Assembly (NCBI GenBank): GCA_938074445.1
Contig: CALJEK010000031.1
Location: 1 to 64,000, forward strand
DNA length: 64,000 nucleotides
Direction: 5' to 3'
DNA from: Candidatus Kryptoniota bacterium
GTDB taxonomy: Bacteria; Bacteroidota; Ignavibacteria; Kryptoniales; Kryptoniaceae
Position numbers and translations under genes: made by a program. The notes under the pieces were generated by a model. That model did no database searches and was not told where the DNA came from. It saw only the letters and a list, made by a program, of their open reading frames with translations. Numbering within the stretch: position 1 is the first letter of the stretch; each line of letters starts with the position of its first letter. Shown piece after piece: positions 1 through 10,225 of the stretch.

Positions 1-1
1 A

Positions 2-574
2 AAAACTTCTGAATATAAATGGATAATCGACCCGCTTGATGGAACAACAAATTACACTCACTCTTTTCCCGTCTTCTGCGTGTCAATAGCACTTGAATAC
101 AAAGGTGAAGTGATACTTGGGGTTGTCTATGACCCGAACCTCGATGAATTATTTTACGCTGAAAAAGGAAAAGGCGCATTCCTCAATGGCAAAAAGATCT
201 CAGTATCGAAAACCGACAAACTTATCAAAAGTATGCTCGCAACTGGATTCCCCTACAATGTTAAAGAAAATCCCGACAATTGCATTGAACATTTTGTTAA
301 TTTCCTAATGGAAGCGCAGGCTATAAGAAGACTTGGCTCAGCTGCGCTTGATCTCGTGTATGTTGCCTGTGGACGACTTGATGGATTTTGGGAGGTCAAC
401 CTAAACCCATGGGATGTAGCAGCTGGAAAGATAATAATTGAAGAGGCTGGTGGGAAGATCACTGATTTTTACGGAAATAAATTCAACATCTACACAAAGG
501 GCGTCGTCGCAAGCAATGGTTTAATTCACCAACAAATGCTGGAAGTAATAAAAAAAGGGCTTAATAAAAAATGA
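2..574 (+). CDS. Inositol monophosphatase family protein (5' truncated by window edge)
   Basis: Open frame from base 2; motif WIIDPLDGTTNYTHSFPVFCVSIAL and downstream NPWDVAAGKIIIEEAGG typical of IMPase. The GTG at 80 given in the ORF track is internal. Confidence 0.93.
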   Translation, partial: KTSEYKWIIDPLDGTTNYTHSFPVFCVSIALEYKGEVILGVVYDPNLDELFYAEKGKGAFLNGKKISVSKTDKLIKSMLATGFPYNVKENPDNCIEHFVNFLMEAQAIRRLGSAALDLVYVACGRLDGFWEVNLNPWDVAAGKIIIEEAGGKITDFYGNKFNIYTKGVVASNGLIHQQMLEVIKKGLNKK

Positions 575-981
575 AGGGAAATAAACACATAGTTAGATTT
601 GGGGTCTCAATGGAAGATGAGCTCCTCGAAAAATTCGATAAATTGATACACCAAAAAGGCTACACAAATAGATCCGAAGCCATAAGAGACCTCATAAGGG
701 AAAAACTTATCGAACAAGCCATTGAAAAAGATAAGGTTTGCTTCGGGGTTTTTTCATTTGTATACGACCATAATGTGAGAGAACTCGAGGAAAAATTAAC
801 GGATTTTCAACACGAAAACTTCAACCTGATAACTTCAACAATGCATATCCACATAGATAAAGACCATTGCCTCGAAGTTATAATAATGAAAGGGAAAGCA
901 AGCGAGCTAAAAAAGTTAACAGATAAAGTTTTAAGTTTTAGAGGCGTCAAAAACGGCAACCTCGTCTTAACATCTGTTTGA
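571..981 (+). CDS. nikR: NikR-type nickel-responsive transcriptional regulator
   Basis: N-terminal ribbon-helix-helix (VRFGVSMEDELLEKFDKLIHQKGYTNRSEAIRDLI) plus C-terminal ACT-like metal site (STMHIHIDKDHCLEVI); ATGA overlap with upstream gene. Confidence 0.9.
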   Translation: MKGNKHIVRFGVSMEDELLEKFDKLIHQKGYTNRSEAIRDLIREKLIEQAIEKDKVCFGVFSFVYDHNVRELEEKLTDFQHENFNLITSTMHIHIDKDHCLEVIIMKGKASELKKLTDKVLSFRGVKNGNLVLTSV

Positions 982-1377
982 TCATCTCGGGCTTTGTTCA
1001 TCCTTAGATGAGACCGTGATTATCGTTTTTACATTGCCCCGCGGATTCCAATCACCAACAACCTCAAGAAACCTTGGCTTCAAGAGCTTATAAAGATCAT
1101 CGTATATTTTGTTTGTCGCTGCTTCGTGAGAGATGTATTCCCCTCGGTATTTGTTAAGGTAAAGTTTTAAAGAGCGAAGCTCAACAATGTATTTATCGGG
1201 TATATACACTATCTTTATCGTTGCGAAATCAGGATACCCAGACCTCGGACAAAGACAGGTAAATTCTGGAAAAGTTATCTCAATCTTGTAGTCCCTATCG
1301 GGATATGGGTTTTCCCAAGTTTCAAGTTGTGCATTTAGTATTGCTTCTTCGCCATACTTAAGTTTTCTTTCCTCCAT
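982..1377 (-). CDS. queF: PreQ0 reductase (NADPH-dependent 7-cyano-7-deazaguanine reductase)
   Basis: [19 protein letters not shown] and [20 protein letters not shown] motifs of type I QueF. Confidence 0.92.
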   Translation of the reverse strand: MEERKLKYGEEAILNAQLETWENPYPDRDYKIEITFPEFTCLCPRSGYPDFATIKIVYIPDKYIVELRSLKLYLNKYRGEYISHEAATNKIYDDLYKLLKPRFLEVVGDWNPRGNVKTIITVSSKDEQSPR

Positions 1378-1501
1378 AACATCGCAACAATTTTATTTTT
1401 ACTCCCGTAAATCTAATCAAAAGATTTCGCATTTAAAAAATTGAATATTGACCTCGCTTTGCTTAATTTTAAACGAAACAAAAACAAACGCTGAGACAAC
1501 T

Positions 1502-3868
1502 ATGAAGCTAAAATTTCTACCCCCACTGCTTTTACTAATTGCGACTTTAAACGCTCAAAATCTTTACCTGCCTAATCTTGAAAGATATCTTTTCACCGCA
1601 ACTTCAGATGGTTCAGAAGCTTTGAGGCTTAATCCAGCAGCTATGGGTTTTAAACATAAAACAAATTTCACTCTTTATCTATCGCCATCCGAAAAATTAT
1701 CTCTCAAAAATTATGACGCTGGTCTATTCATTCAAATGATGCGCTTCGGTTTAGGGATGAAAAACAGCAGGGTTGGCGATTCAACCGCATTTTTAATTTC
1801 ATACTCAACTGGATTTGGTGGGGAAGATTTTTCGCTCGGGCTTGGTCTTGATTATCTTAAAATTAATGACGAAAAATTCAAAGCGTCAATAAACGCTGGG
1901 GTGATTTCAAGACCTTTTAATTTCATATCAATTTCTTTCGTCGCATATAATCTAACCGGACGATACTTTCAAAGCACACCTCTTGAAAAAAGATATACCG
2001 CTGGGATTGGAATTCGTCCATTTGGAAACGACATCTTGACACTATCATCGGATTTGATTCTCAAGGAAAAACAAAAACCAAGAAATTTTAAATTTGGGGC
2101 TGATCTTAAAATAGTCAACGGTCTTAACATATACGCAATTATTGACAACTCAAAAATTTTTTCCGATAAAAAAACTTTTGCCATTGGACTCTCAATAAAT
2201 CTTCAAAACCTCGGCTTCAAAATCTTTACTGACTTTGAAAACTCAAACACAAAAGCAACAGCATCAACTTTTTACACCCGAGAAATTATGAATACATTCA
2301 TTCATCCCGTTAGGAGGATCGCTGAAGTTGAAATTCGTGGCGCCATACCAGATTATAAGGAGCAACCGTCGATTTTCGCAAAGCCAAGAAAGAGCGTGCA
2401 TGACTTAATAAATGAAATTGAGAGATCAGCAGTGGATAAAGATATAAATGGTTTGCTTTTGAAAATTTATTCGTTCACAGGCGAGATTAAACTCTACGAG
2501 CTTGAGGGTTTAACCCAAGAACTTGTTGAGGCGGTTAAAAAAGTTAAAAAGGCAGGAAAACCTGTGGTCGCTTATCTTGGCGGGGAAATGGCTGGTGTAA
2601 ACGAACTTTATCTTGCAAGCTCGGCTGATAAAATTGTCATTGCACCAGAATGTATGATAGTAGGATATGGAGCTGTTATAGATGTATCAAGATTAAAAAG
2701 TTTCTTTGAAAAATTTGGTATCGAATGGGATGCGATGACAGCAGGCGAATATAAATCAACTTTTCATTCACTCTATACCGACTCAGCAACCCCAAACCAA
2801 GCGAAACTAATTGAAGGTCTCGTTGATGAGATACACAAGCAAATGATAGAGCAAATTTCAAAGTCAAGAAATATAGACCTTACCGATGAACTTGTTGAGG
2901 AAATCTCTGGTGGCTTGATACCCCCCAGAGCTAAAGAACTTGGGATTGTTGACGAGATCGGATTTTATAATGAAGCAAAAAAATTAATTAATAAGCTCGC
3001 CAATAACCGAGACGATGAAAATGTTAACTTGACAAAACTTGATAAAAGAGCGTACTGGAATAAAACTTGGGGAATTGTTCCAAAGATTGCTGTCATAGGT
3101 GTTCATGGTGCAATAACCACCGGGGAAAGCCAACCCCCGCTACCCTTCCCATTGCTCGATGAAAGATTAACTGGTTCAGAAACTGTCGTTAAACAAATTA
3201 ATTCAGCGGTGAAAGATAAAAGCGTAAAAGCGATAATTTTAAGGGTCAACAGCGGTGGTGGCTCAGCGCTTGCTTCAAATGAAATCTATACCGCTTTAAA
3301 AGAGGCAAGAAAGAAAAAACCAGTTATAGTATCATTTGGCAATGTCGCTGCAAGTGGCGGTTATTATGTCGCTTGTAGCTCCGATAGAATTTTCGCGAAT
3401 CCTGGAACTTTAACAGGAAGCATAGGGGTTGTTTACTCGAAGCCGGTGCTTGAGAAACTTTACGAGACGATGAAAATAAAAATTGAAACCTACAAAAAGG
3501 GCGACCACGCTGATATGTTCTCAATGACGAGGCATTGGGATGAGGTTGAGAGGAAAGCGATTGAAAACGCACTTCAATACACTTACCTTGGATTTAAACA
3601 AAAAGTTGCGGAAAATAGAAATATGACAATTGATGAAGTTGAAAAATTAGCACAAGGCAAGGTCTATACAGGAACGCAGGCGTTAAGTTTAAAACTTATA
3701 GATGATCTCGGCGGGCTAAAAAGCGCCATTGACTTTGCGAAGGAAAAAGCAAAGATAAAAGAAAAGTATGAAGTTAAGTTTTATCCCGTGCCATCGCTTT
3801 TTGGAATCCAAAGTGAGTTTATTAACTCATGGTTAAAAAATTTGTTTCTAAATAAACTTTTTGAATAA
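1502..3868 (+). CDS. sppA: N-terminal PorV/UPF0164-like beta-barrel fused to 67K-type signal peptide peptidase SppA
   Basis: Signal peptide [19 protein letters not shown] from ATG 1502 (track start 1448 looks too long); N-terminal barrel-like region ([14 protein letters not shown]); C-terminal tandem SppA domains (GEYKST Lys region; [43 protein letters not shown]). Confidence 0.88.
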   Translation: MKLKFLPPLLLLIATLNAQNLYLPNLERYLFTATSDGSEALRLNPAAMGFKHKTNFTLYLSPSEKLSLKNYDAGLFIQMMRFGLGMKNSRVGDSTAFLISYSTGFGGEDFSLGLGLDYLKINDEKFKASINAGVISRPFNFISISFVAYNLTGRYFQSTPLEKRYTAGIGIRPFGNDILTLSSDLILKEKQKPRNFKFGADLKIVNGLNIYAIIDNSKIFSDKKTFAIGLSINLQNLGFKIFTDFENSNTKATASTFYTREIMNTFIHPVRRIAEVEIRGAIPDYKEQPSIFAKPRKSVHDLINEIERSAVDKDINGLLLKIYSFTGEIKLYELEGLTQELVEAVKKVKKAGKPVVAYLGGEMAGVNELYLASSADKIVIAPECMIVGYGAVIDVSRLKSFFEKFGIEWDAMTAGEYKSTFHSLYTDSATPNQAKLIEGLVDEIHKQMIEQISKSRNIDLTDELVEEISGGLIPPRAKELGIVDEIGFYNEAKKLINKLANNRDDENVNLTKLDKRAYWNKTWGIVPKIAVIGVHGAITTGESQPPLPFPLLDERLTGSETVVKQINSAVKDKSVKAIILRVNSGGGSALASNEIYTALKEARKKKPVIVSFGNVAASGGYYVACSSDRIFANPGTLTGSIGVVYSKPVLEKLYETMKIKIETYKKGDHADMFSMTRHWDEVERKAIENALQYTYLGFKQKVAENRNMTIDEVEKLAQGKVYTGTQALSLKLIDDLGGLKSAIDFAKEKAKIKEKYEVKFYPVPSLFGIQSEFINSWLKNLFLNKLFE

Positions 3869-3869
3869 A

Positions 3870-5456
3870 ATGGAGAAATTCATCGCGGTCATTGGCTCCG
3901 GAGACTGGGGCAAAAACCTCGTGAGAAACTTCTTTGAATTAAATGCCCTGAAAACGGTGTGTGATATCAATGAGACGAACTTTGACCAACTAAAAAATAA
4001 ATTCCCAGCCGAATACACTAACTCAATTGATGAAGTTATAAACGACCCTGATATCAAAGCGGTCGCAATTGCGACGCCGTCCGAGACACATTTTGAACTT
4101 GCTAAAATGTTTCTTCTATCGGGAAGAGATGTTTTCGTAGAGAAACCGCTCGCACTAAAACTTGATGAGGCAATTGAACTCGTGAAAATTTCAGAGGAGA
4201 AAAATTTAATTTTAATGGTCGACCACGTCCTTCACTATCACCCCGCTGTTATAAAGTTAAAAAATTTAATTCAATCTGGAGAAATTGGCGAGATAAAATA
4301 CATTTACTCCAACAGATTAAACTTTGGCAAATTTAGAAAAGAAGAAAATATACTCTGGAGCTTTGCCCCACACGATGTTTCACTTATACTCTCAATCGTC
4401 GGCGATATGCCAAATAAAATTTCGTCAATTGGAAAAAATTATCTTTTCCAAAGCATCGTTGGTAAAAACTTAAATTCCAAAATTCCATACGACGTCACCC
4501 TAACATACCTTGAGTTTAAAAACGATATAAGAGCTCACATTTTCGTAAGCTGGCTTCACCCGTATAAGGAACAAAAGTTGGTTATAATTGGAACTCAAAA
4601 AATGGCTGTTTTCGATGACACCGAGCCAGAAAATAAGCTTGCCCTTTATCCCCACAAAGTCGAATGGGTTGGTGATCTACCCATCGCTAAAAAAGCGGAT
4701 GCTGAAATAGTTAAGATTGAAAAATCAGAGCCATTAAAAAACGCTTGCCTGCACTTTATCGAATGCGTTGATAAAAGAACTAAACCTTTAACTGATGGAT
4801 ACGAAGCCCTGCGTGTTTTAAAAATACTTGATCTTGCAAGCAAATCATTACAAAACAATGGGACAACACTAAAGATGAACGAAAAATTTTATGCCCATGA
4901 AACAGCAATAATTGATGAACCATGTGAGATCGGCGAAGGGACAAAAATATGGCATTTTTCCCACATAATGAAAGGTGCAAAAATTGGGAAAAATTGCATT
5001 ATCGGACAAAATTGCTTCATTGGCTCGAGAGCGATAATCGGAAATTGGGTTAAACTTCAAAATAATGTTTCTGTTTATGACCTCATCACACTTGAAGATT
5101 ATGTTTTCGTTGGACCCTCAGCTGTTTTCACAAACGATTTAAACCCGAGAGCAAAATATCCAAAGGGAGGAAAATGGATTCCGACATTGGTCAAGGAGGG
5201 AGCAACAATTGGAGCAAATGCAACAATATTATGTGGTATAACGATCGGAAAATGGGCAATGATTGGCGCTGGAGCTGTTGTCACAAAAGATGTTCCCGAT
5301 TATGCAATTGTAACAGGCGTCCCAGCGAAAATAAGCGGTTGGGTGTGTGAATGCGGTGAAAAATTGAACTTCAAAAAGGGAAAAGCAAAATGCGAAAAAT
5401 GCGGGAGAGTTTACCAAAAGAAAAGAAATAAAGTAACCGAAATTAAAAACAATTAA
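3870..5456 (+). CDS. Gfo/Idh/MocA oxidoreductase fused to left-handed beta-helix acetyltransferase (WbpB/WbpD-like) with C-terminal Cys4 ribbon
   Basis: [17 protein letters not shown] Rossmann start and [15 protein letters not shown]; hexapeptide repeats from about residue 340 ([33 protein letters not shown]); C-terminal [26 protein letters not shown] at 3870 preferred over TTG 3861. Confidence 0.87.
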   Translation: MEKFIAVIGSGDWGKNLVRNFFELNALKTVCDINETNFDQLKNKFPAEYTNSIDEVINDPDIKAVAIATPSETHFELAKMFLLSGRDVFVEKPLALKLDEAIELVKISEEKNLILMVDHVLHYHPAVIKLKNLIQSGEIGEIKYIYSNRLNFGKFRKEENILWSFAPHDVSLILSIVGDMPNKISSIGKNYLFQSIVGKNLNSKIPYDVTLTYLEFKNDIRAHIFVSWLHPYKEQKLVIIGTQKMAVFDDTEPENKLALYPHKVEWVGDLPIAKKADAEIVKIEKSEPLKNACLHFIECVDKRTKPLTDGYEALRVLKILDLASKSLQNNGTTLKMNEKFYAHETAIIDEPCEIGEGTKIWHFSHIMKGAKIGKNCIIGQNCFIGSRAIIGNWVKLQNNVSVYDLITLEDYVFVGPSAVFTNDLNPRAKYPKGGKWIPTLVKEGATIGANATILCGITIGKWAMIGAGAVVTKDVPDYAIVTGVPAKISGWVCECGEKLNFKKGKAKCEKCGRVYQKKRNKVTEIKNN

Positions 5457-5466
5457 GGAGCAAAAC

Positions 5467-6306
5467 ATGGAAATACTTGAGAAAGCGAAAGACTTGAAAT
5501 TGAACACTAAAATAGTCAGAAAAATTCTGGTTGATTTCATAAAAAAGGAAACAACAAGATTTGGATTTAAAAGGGGCGTCATCGGGGTCTCTGGCGGAGT
5601 TGATTCCGCCGTATCTGCTTATCTTTCCGCCGAGGCGCTCGGTCCAGAAAATGTCTTAGGCGTTATAATGCCATATAAAACAAGTTCACCGGATAGCATT
5701 GAAGACGCAAACCTTGTAATCTCAAATCTCGGGATCAAAAGTGAATTTGTTGATATAACACCGATGTGCGACCCATACTTTGAAAAATTTCCAGACATGG
5801 ATAATGTCAGACGTGGGAATGTGATGGCAAGGATGAGAATGATTGTTCTTTACGATCTCTCCGCAAGAGAAAAAGCCCTCGTCATTGGAACAAGCAATAA
5901 AACAGAACTCCTGCTTGGATATGGAACTCTCTACGGCGATATGGCAAGCGCAATAAATCCACTTGGCGACCTCTACAAAACGCAGGTTTGGCAACTCGCT
6001 GAAGAGCTCGGTGTCCCCAAAAAGATAATAGACAAAAAACCAACTGCCGACCTTTGGGCTGGACAAACCGACGAAGATGAACTTGGATTATCCTATAGAA
6101 CCGTTGATAAACTTTTATATTTTATGGTTGACGAACGAAGAACGGATGACGAGTTAATTGAACTTGGCTTTGACAAAAAGATGATCGAAAAAGTAAGGCT
6201 AATGATTCAGAAAAGTCAATTCAAAAGGAGACCACCTATAATTGCAAAAATTTCCTATAGAACGATAAACATCGATTTCAGATACGCCCGCGATTGGGGA
6301 AGTTAA
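5467..6306 (+). CDS. nadE: NAD(+) synthetase, ammonia-dependent type
   Basis: [16 protein letters not shown]-loop, [35 protein letters not shown]. Confidence 0.95.
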   Translation: MEILEKAKDLKLNTKIVRKILVDFIKKETTRFGFKRGVIGVSGGVDSAVSAYLSAEALGPENVLGVIMPYKTSSPDSIEDANLVISNLGIKSEFVDITPMCDPYFEKFPDMDNVRRGNVMARMRMIVLYDLSAREKALVIGTSNKTELLLGYGTLYGDMASAINPLGDLYKTQVWQLAEELGVPKKIIDKKPTADLWAGQTDEDELGLSYRTVDKLLYFMVDERRTDDELIELGFDKKMIEKVRLMIQKSQFKRRPPIIAKISYRTINIDFRYARDWGS

Positions 6307-7228
6307 ACTTAAACACGCTCAATTTATAAATTAAAATCACAGACGAAAACAAAAGCAAAAACTGAAAAACAAAAAAAGAAAATAACTTCACAATCGCAAA
6401 TGCCCTTCCGAATTGCAAAATCAAAAGACCACCCAAATTATCAAGCAAAGCTGAGACAAATAGCAAAACCGTTAACGCAATGTTAAATTTATCGTTGACG
6501 ATGTAGACGAAATGCACAAGCGCTGTCAAATAGAGAGCCATTGGCAGAAAATGAAAATAAGCGATCTCAACAAGCCCAGCAATGGATTTAGGTTTTAAAA
6601 ACTTTTCTGAATTACCAAGATAGTAATCAAAAACATCCGAAACAGCAAAACCAATCTTATCTGCAAACAACGCAAAATTCAACCCAGTGAAAACAAGATT
6701 GAAAATGGCAAAAATGAAAATTAAAACAGCGAGGAACTTAGAAATTTTGTTATTTTTCTGACGCCCAAAATTTTTAAACCAAACGACAAGCAATGATAGA
6801 AAAATCATCGCTTGAAAGAATAAAAACACAAAAATCTTCAAAACCGCATATCTTCTCCCAAGCAAAATAATGATAAAATCAGACATAGCATAAAGAAAGC
6901 CCGAAATTGCAAAGCCAAGCGTCAATATAAACTTAAATCTAACAGCAATGCTTGAGTATATAACCAAAGCACAAACACATAGAAATAGAAGCCCCACAAC
7001 GAAAAGATTTATGTGAGCTTCTTCTAAAACTTGGGCAGTTGAAATCTCAATCGGAAAATCAGGTTCGCCCCAAAAATAATTTTGAATTTTTTCAACTGAA
7101 TACTCAAATTTTATCCCGAAATAAACGAAATTCCCAATCCAAAACAGAAAAATAAAAGCTGTAAAAAGTAAGACCGCGACATATATCGGCTTGAAATTTT
7201 TTATATCCCCTGTCCAAAAGAACCTCAT
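6278..7228 (-). CDS. Polytopic membrane protein of unknown function with internal duplication
   Basis: About 8 hydrophobic segments; the C-terminal parts of the two halves align by eye ([16 protein letters not shown] vs [16 protein letters not shown]). ATGA overlap with upstream gene. Confidence 0.75.
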   Translation of the reverse strand: MRFFWTGDIKNFKPIYVAVLLFTAFIFLFWIGNFVYFGIKFEYSVEKIQNYFWGEPDFPIEISTAQVLEEAHINLFVVGLLFLCVCALVIYSSIAVRFKFILTLGFAISGFLYAMSDFIIILLGRRYAVLKIFVFLFFQAMIFLSLLVVWFKNFGRQKNNKISKFLAVLIFIFAIFNLVFTGLNFALFADKIGFAVSDVFDYYLGNSEKFLKPKSIAGLVEIAYFHFLPMALYLTALVHFVYIVNDKFNIALTVLLFVSALLDNLGGLLILQFGRAFAIVKLFSFFVFQFLLLFSSVILIYKLSVFKFNFPNRGRI

Positions 7229-7737
7229 CTCCCCTCCTCAAAAATTACTTTCCACAGCGCAATGACCTTTCTCGCGTTGTCAGTTATCGCTTTGGCAGTT
7301 AAAGTTGCTCCAGTCATATTAGGCACATCTTTTCTAAGTCTAAGCAAATCTTTGCCGATTGTCTTGCCTTTAAGATATTTCAGCCAGTTTTCATCAGCCA
7401 TATACTCAGGAGGCTCCTTAAATGAAAGAATCTGAATCACCTCAATCTCACCTCTTTCATTCAAAACATACAGCACAACCTCGGGATGTGTTCTAACAAT
7501 GTGAATATCAACGTAAGCATAGGCTTTAACCTTTGAATCAGTTTTAACGATATAAAATGTGACAAGTTTTGTTTCAAGTTTAACTCCGGATATCTCCCTA
7601 ACCCTTTCAGCCTGTGGATCGGAAATTACAATGTTTCTGATTTCAATTTTTGAATTAGGATAAATTTCCGCTAAAACTTTTTCGGGTTTCTTGCCCTGAA
7701 ACATAAGAAGCAAAATCAACAAAAGTAGATTGACCAT
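7225..7737 (-). CDS. FMN-binding domain protein (NosR/RnfG-like), membrane-anchored
   Basis: C-terminal DVPNMTGATLTAKAITDNARK resembles the FMN_bind (S/T)GAT flavinylation motif; N-terminal hydrophobic anchor MVNLLLLILLLMFQ. The extra track N-terminus to 7800 is translated repeat DNA. Confidence 0.82.
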   Translation of the reverse strand: MVNLLLLILLLMFQGKKPEKVLAEIYPNSKIEIRNIVISDPQAERVREISGVKLETKLVTFYIVKTDSKVKAYAYVDIHIVRTHPEVVLYVLNERGEIEVIQILSFKEPPEYMADENWLKYLKGKTIGKDLLRLRKDVPNMTGATLTAKAITDNARKVIALWKVIFEEGR

Positions 7738-7760
7738 TTTAACCCAATCGTTGTCTTTTA

Positions 7761-7821
7761 AAAAATTTACCACGGGCGAACGCCCACAAAAATTTACCAC
7801 GGACGAACGCCCGCAAAAATT
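7761..7821. repeat. 27-bp tandem repeat, about 2.3 copies, each with a GC hairpin
   Basis: aaaaatttaccacgggcgaacgcccac / aaaaatttaccacggacgaacgcccgc / aaaaatt; GGGCG-AA-CGCCC dyad in unit 1. Confidence 0.85.
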
Positions 7822-7830
7822 CCAATGATG

Positions 7831-9198
7831 CTAAAATATGAAACCAACACCTATATTAAACTGATCGATTTTCCATTCATCTTTTCCAGCCCCAACACCT
7901 GCTGGAAGATTCGAAGAAGTATTGCGAAATTGATAATCAGCCTTTATAACAACCTGAGGATGTGGTTTGAAGTCAAGTCCAAACGTTAACACTGCTCTAT
8001 CCTTTGTTAGATCCGAACTCCCAGAGAAAACATTTTTATTTAAATCGTATCGCTCATATCTTATAAACGGAGCAAGCGAAACTATTGATTCTGGGTAAAC
8101 AAGCGGGATTAAATTACATCCCGCTTCCATATACCATCCGTAAACTTTACTTGCTCTCCCTGATACAGCTGTATACGAGTTATTACCCTTTGCATTCCCA
8201 TAAGCAAACAAACCTTTTACAATAAAATCTTTAAACTGAATTTGTCCATCAAATGTTAGCAACCTAAATTTCGCATCTTCGCTCCCCTTTGGACTTGCAC
8301 CAGCCTTATCGCTTCCACCGCCATAATAAAGTGAAGTTCCAAGCGTTAAATTCTTAATACCATCAAATTCAACTCTAAAAACGCCTGCAAATTTATCAAA
8401 ATTAACCGTCGCCCCTCTTTGCCTCCCACCAGAAATCCAATCCTTTATCAAATCTGTTCTCAATCCATTCACAATCCCTGCTTTATATGAAAATCCAGAC
8501 GCCAACTCTCCATAAACCATAACGCCGAGCTCCCTCCATACGGTTGGAATCACAAACCTCTCTACATCAGGTCTCAATGTTCCAAAATAAACCGGCGGCT
8601 CATGGTATTCGTTCATTCTACTTATGGGAAGAAGAATCAATCCCGTTCTTACGTTAAACTTTTTCGTCAAGATAAAATCTAAATACAAAAACTCAACATA
8701 AACTTCAGGTTTTCTGGGTTCAACATTTCCAATGCCAGCATGTTCAATTTCAAGTTCAGAATTCACCAAAATGTTATCCGTAAACTTATACCCAATATAG
8801 GGTATAAATCTTAACACATCTCCTCTGTCCGTTTTTAAAGAGTCGCGATAATTTTCATAAGTTATCTCACCATATCCAGCGATCGATAATCCCCGAGGGG
8901 TATAGTAAATTTTTGAAGCAGCCGGACCAAGTCCGAAATACGATTTTAACTCAATCTCCGGCATTGCGACTTCAAGCCGAAGACGCCTTATCTCCTCCTT
9001 TAAAATTTCAATCTCCTGAAGAACTTCCTGACTTCGGTTTTCCAGAGTTTGAATCTTTAAAATTTCAGCTTCAAGTTGTTTAATCCGCTCTTCAAGCCAT
9101 TTTATTTTTTCCTCCTGCGACTGAGCAAATATAAGGCTTGATAACAACACAAATAGAGTGACGCTAAAAATGAAGATTTTCAAAATGACCTTGTTCAT
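7831..9198 (-). CDS. Outer-membrane porin (phosphate-selective porin O/P-like) with N-terminal coiled coil
   Basis: Signal peptide, coiled coil (EEKIKWLEERIKQLEAEILKIQTLENR), alternating beta-strand pattern, terminal FNIGVGFIF. Confidence 0.75.
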   Translation of the reverse strand: MNKVILKIFIFSVTLFVLLSSLIFAQSQEEKIKWLEERIKQLEAEILKIQTLENRSQEVLQEIEILKEEIRRLRLEVAMPEIELKSYFGLGPAASKIYYTPRGLSIAGYGEITYENYRDSLKTDRGDVLRFIPYIGYKFTDNILVNSELEIEHAGIGNVEPRKPEVYVEFLYLDFILTKKFNVRTGLILLPISRMNEYHEPPVYFGTLRPDVERFVIPTVWRELGVMVYGELASGFSYKAGIVNGLRTDLIKDWISGGRQRGATVNFDKFAGVFRVEFDGIKNLTLGTSLYYGGGSDKAGASPKGSEDAKFRLLTFDGQIQFKDFIVKGLFAYGNAKGNNSYTAVSGRASKVYGWYMEAGCNLIPLVYPESIVSLAPFIRYERYDLNKNVFSGSSDLTKDRAVLTFGLDFKPHPQVVIKADYQFRNTSSNLPAGVGAGKDEWKIDQFNIGVGFIF

Positions 9199-9200
9199 TT

Positions 9201-10127
9201 TTATCTGTTTTTTGTTTTTGAAATATATTGATCGCCACCCTTGAAAATTATCAACTCAAAAAACTCTCTGAATTTCCCATTAATAAAAACCGATCCATCT
9301 CTGTAAAGTATCAAAACCCCTACATCTCCATTTTCGATTAAAAATTTTCTCCTAAAATCCCCCGACATTGCAAATATAGCTGTTGCATAAGCATCTGCAA
9401 ATGTTGCGTTTTCATGAGCAACTGTCACTTGAACAATTTCATCATCTTTCGTTTCGATATGCTTTTTTATATAATTCCCAGATGTTGATATGCTGACATC
9501 CCTTGAATTAACCATTTGAACGAGCACATCGCCATTTATAGGGTCTTTAATTGCAAGCGTTCTTTTATGTCCCCAAACTTTCATATCCCCTCCAACTGAG
9601 ATAAAACCATAACTTGTTCTTAAATGATTGAATGTTTTTTCAATTGCAAAGCCCTTTCCTATTCCCCCAAGATCTATCGCCATTCCTTCTTTTAACAATT
9701 TTACACTATCCCCAGCAATTACTATATCCTTGAAATTAACAAGCTTGCGGGCGCTATCTTCCGATATTTTCTTTAACCTTCTGGCGTTAATTGTCAAAGC
9801 CCCGATAGTAACATCAAAAACACCATTTGTCTTCCCCGAAACTTCAATTGCATTTTTCACAGCCTCAATGGTGACATCCGAAACTTTCACAAATTCTTTT
9901 CCTGCGTTTAGATTAATTTTTGATATGTCCGACGAGTCGACATAATCTGAAAGTTTTGCTTCAATCTCTCTCAAATATTTATATGCGGTATAATTCAATT
10001 TTTCATCCGGAAGCTCAATGTAAGCATATGTTCCCATAAGGTAATAGCTCGCTCCTTGAGCCACAACCAACTCAATGGCGAAAGACAACAGCACAACCTT
10101 GACAAATTTATCCATAGGGCACTGCAT
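9201..10127 (-). CDS. apbE: FAD:protein FMN transferase (ApbE family)
   Basis: SDYVDSSDISKIN, GVFDVTIGALT, AIDLGGIGKGFAIEK, SVGGDMKVWG, ATFADAYATAIFAM motifs. Start possibly internal ATG at 10115. Confidence 0.92.
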   Translation of the reverse strand: MQCPMDKFVKVVLLSFAIELVVAQGASYYLMGTYAYIELPDEKLNYTAYKYLREIEAKLSDYVDSSDISKINLNAGKEFVKVSDVTIEAVKNAIEVSGKTNGVFDVTIGALTINARRLKKISEDSARKLVNFKDIVIAGDSVKLLKEGMAIDLGGIGKGFAIEKTFNHLRTSYGFISVGGDMKVWGHKRTLAIKDPINGDVLVQMVNSRDVSISTSGNYIKKHIETKDDEIVQVTVAHENATFADAYATAIFAMSGDFRRKFLIENGDVGVLILYRDGSVFINGKFREFFELIIFKGGDQYISKTKNR

Positions 10128-10130
10128 TTA

Positions 10131-10147
10131 TTTAGATTTAATCTAAA
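10131..10147. promoter_or_regulatory. Perfect inverted repeat upstream of apbE (candidate operator)
   Basis: tttagat-tta-atctaaa dyad, 3 bp upstream of the annotated apbE start. Confidence 0.4.
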
Positions 10148-10225
10148 TATAATATAATCCGAAAAAACTTAAAAGTCAAGTTTAAATGCTGAAAATGCCC
10201 TCCTGTGGATCAAGATGAAGTGGAT

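Noticed and set aside
1448-1501. N-terminal extension of the barrel-SppA ORF
   Set aside because: Signal peptide clearly begins at ATG 1502; upstream codons look like untranslated leader.
5722-6066. 114-aa minus-strand ORF opposite nadE
   Set aside because: Antisense of a conserved enzyme; no independent coding evidence.
7761-7821. Possible CRISPR-like repeats
   Set aside because: Only about 2.3 contiguous copies with no spacers and no cas genes; a simple tandem repeat.
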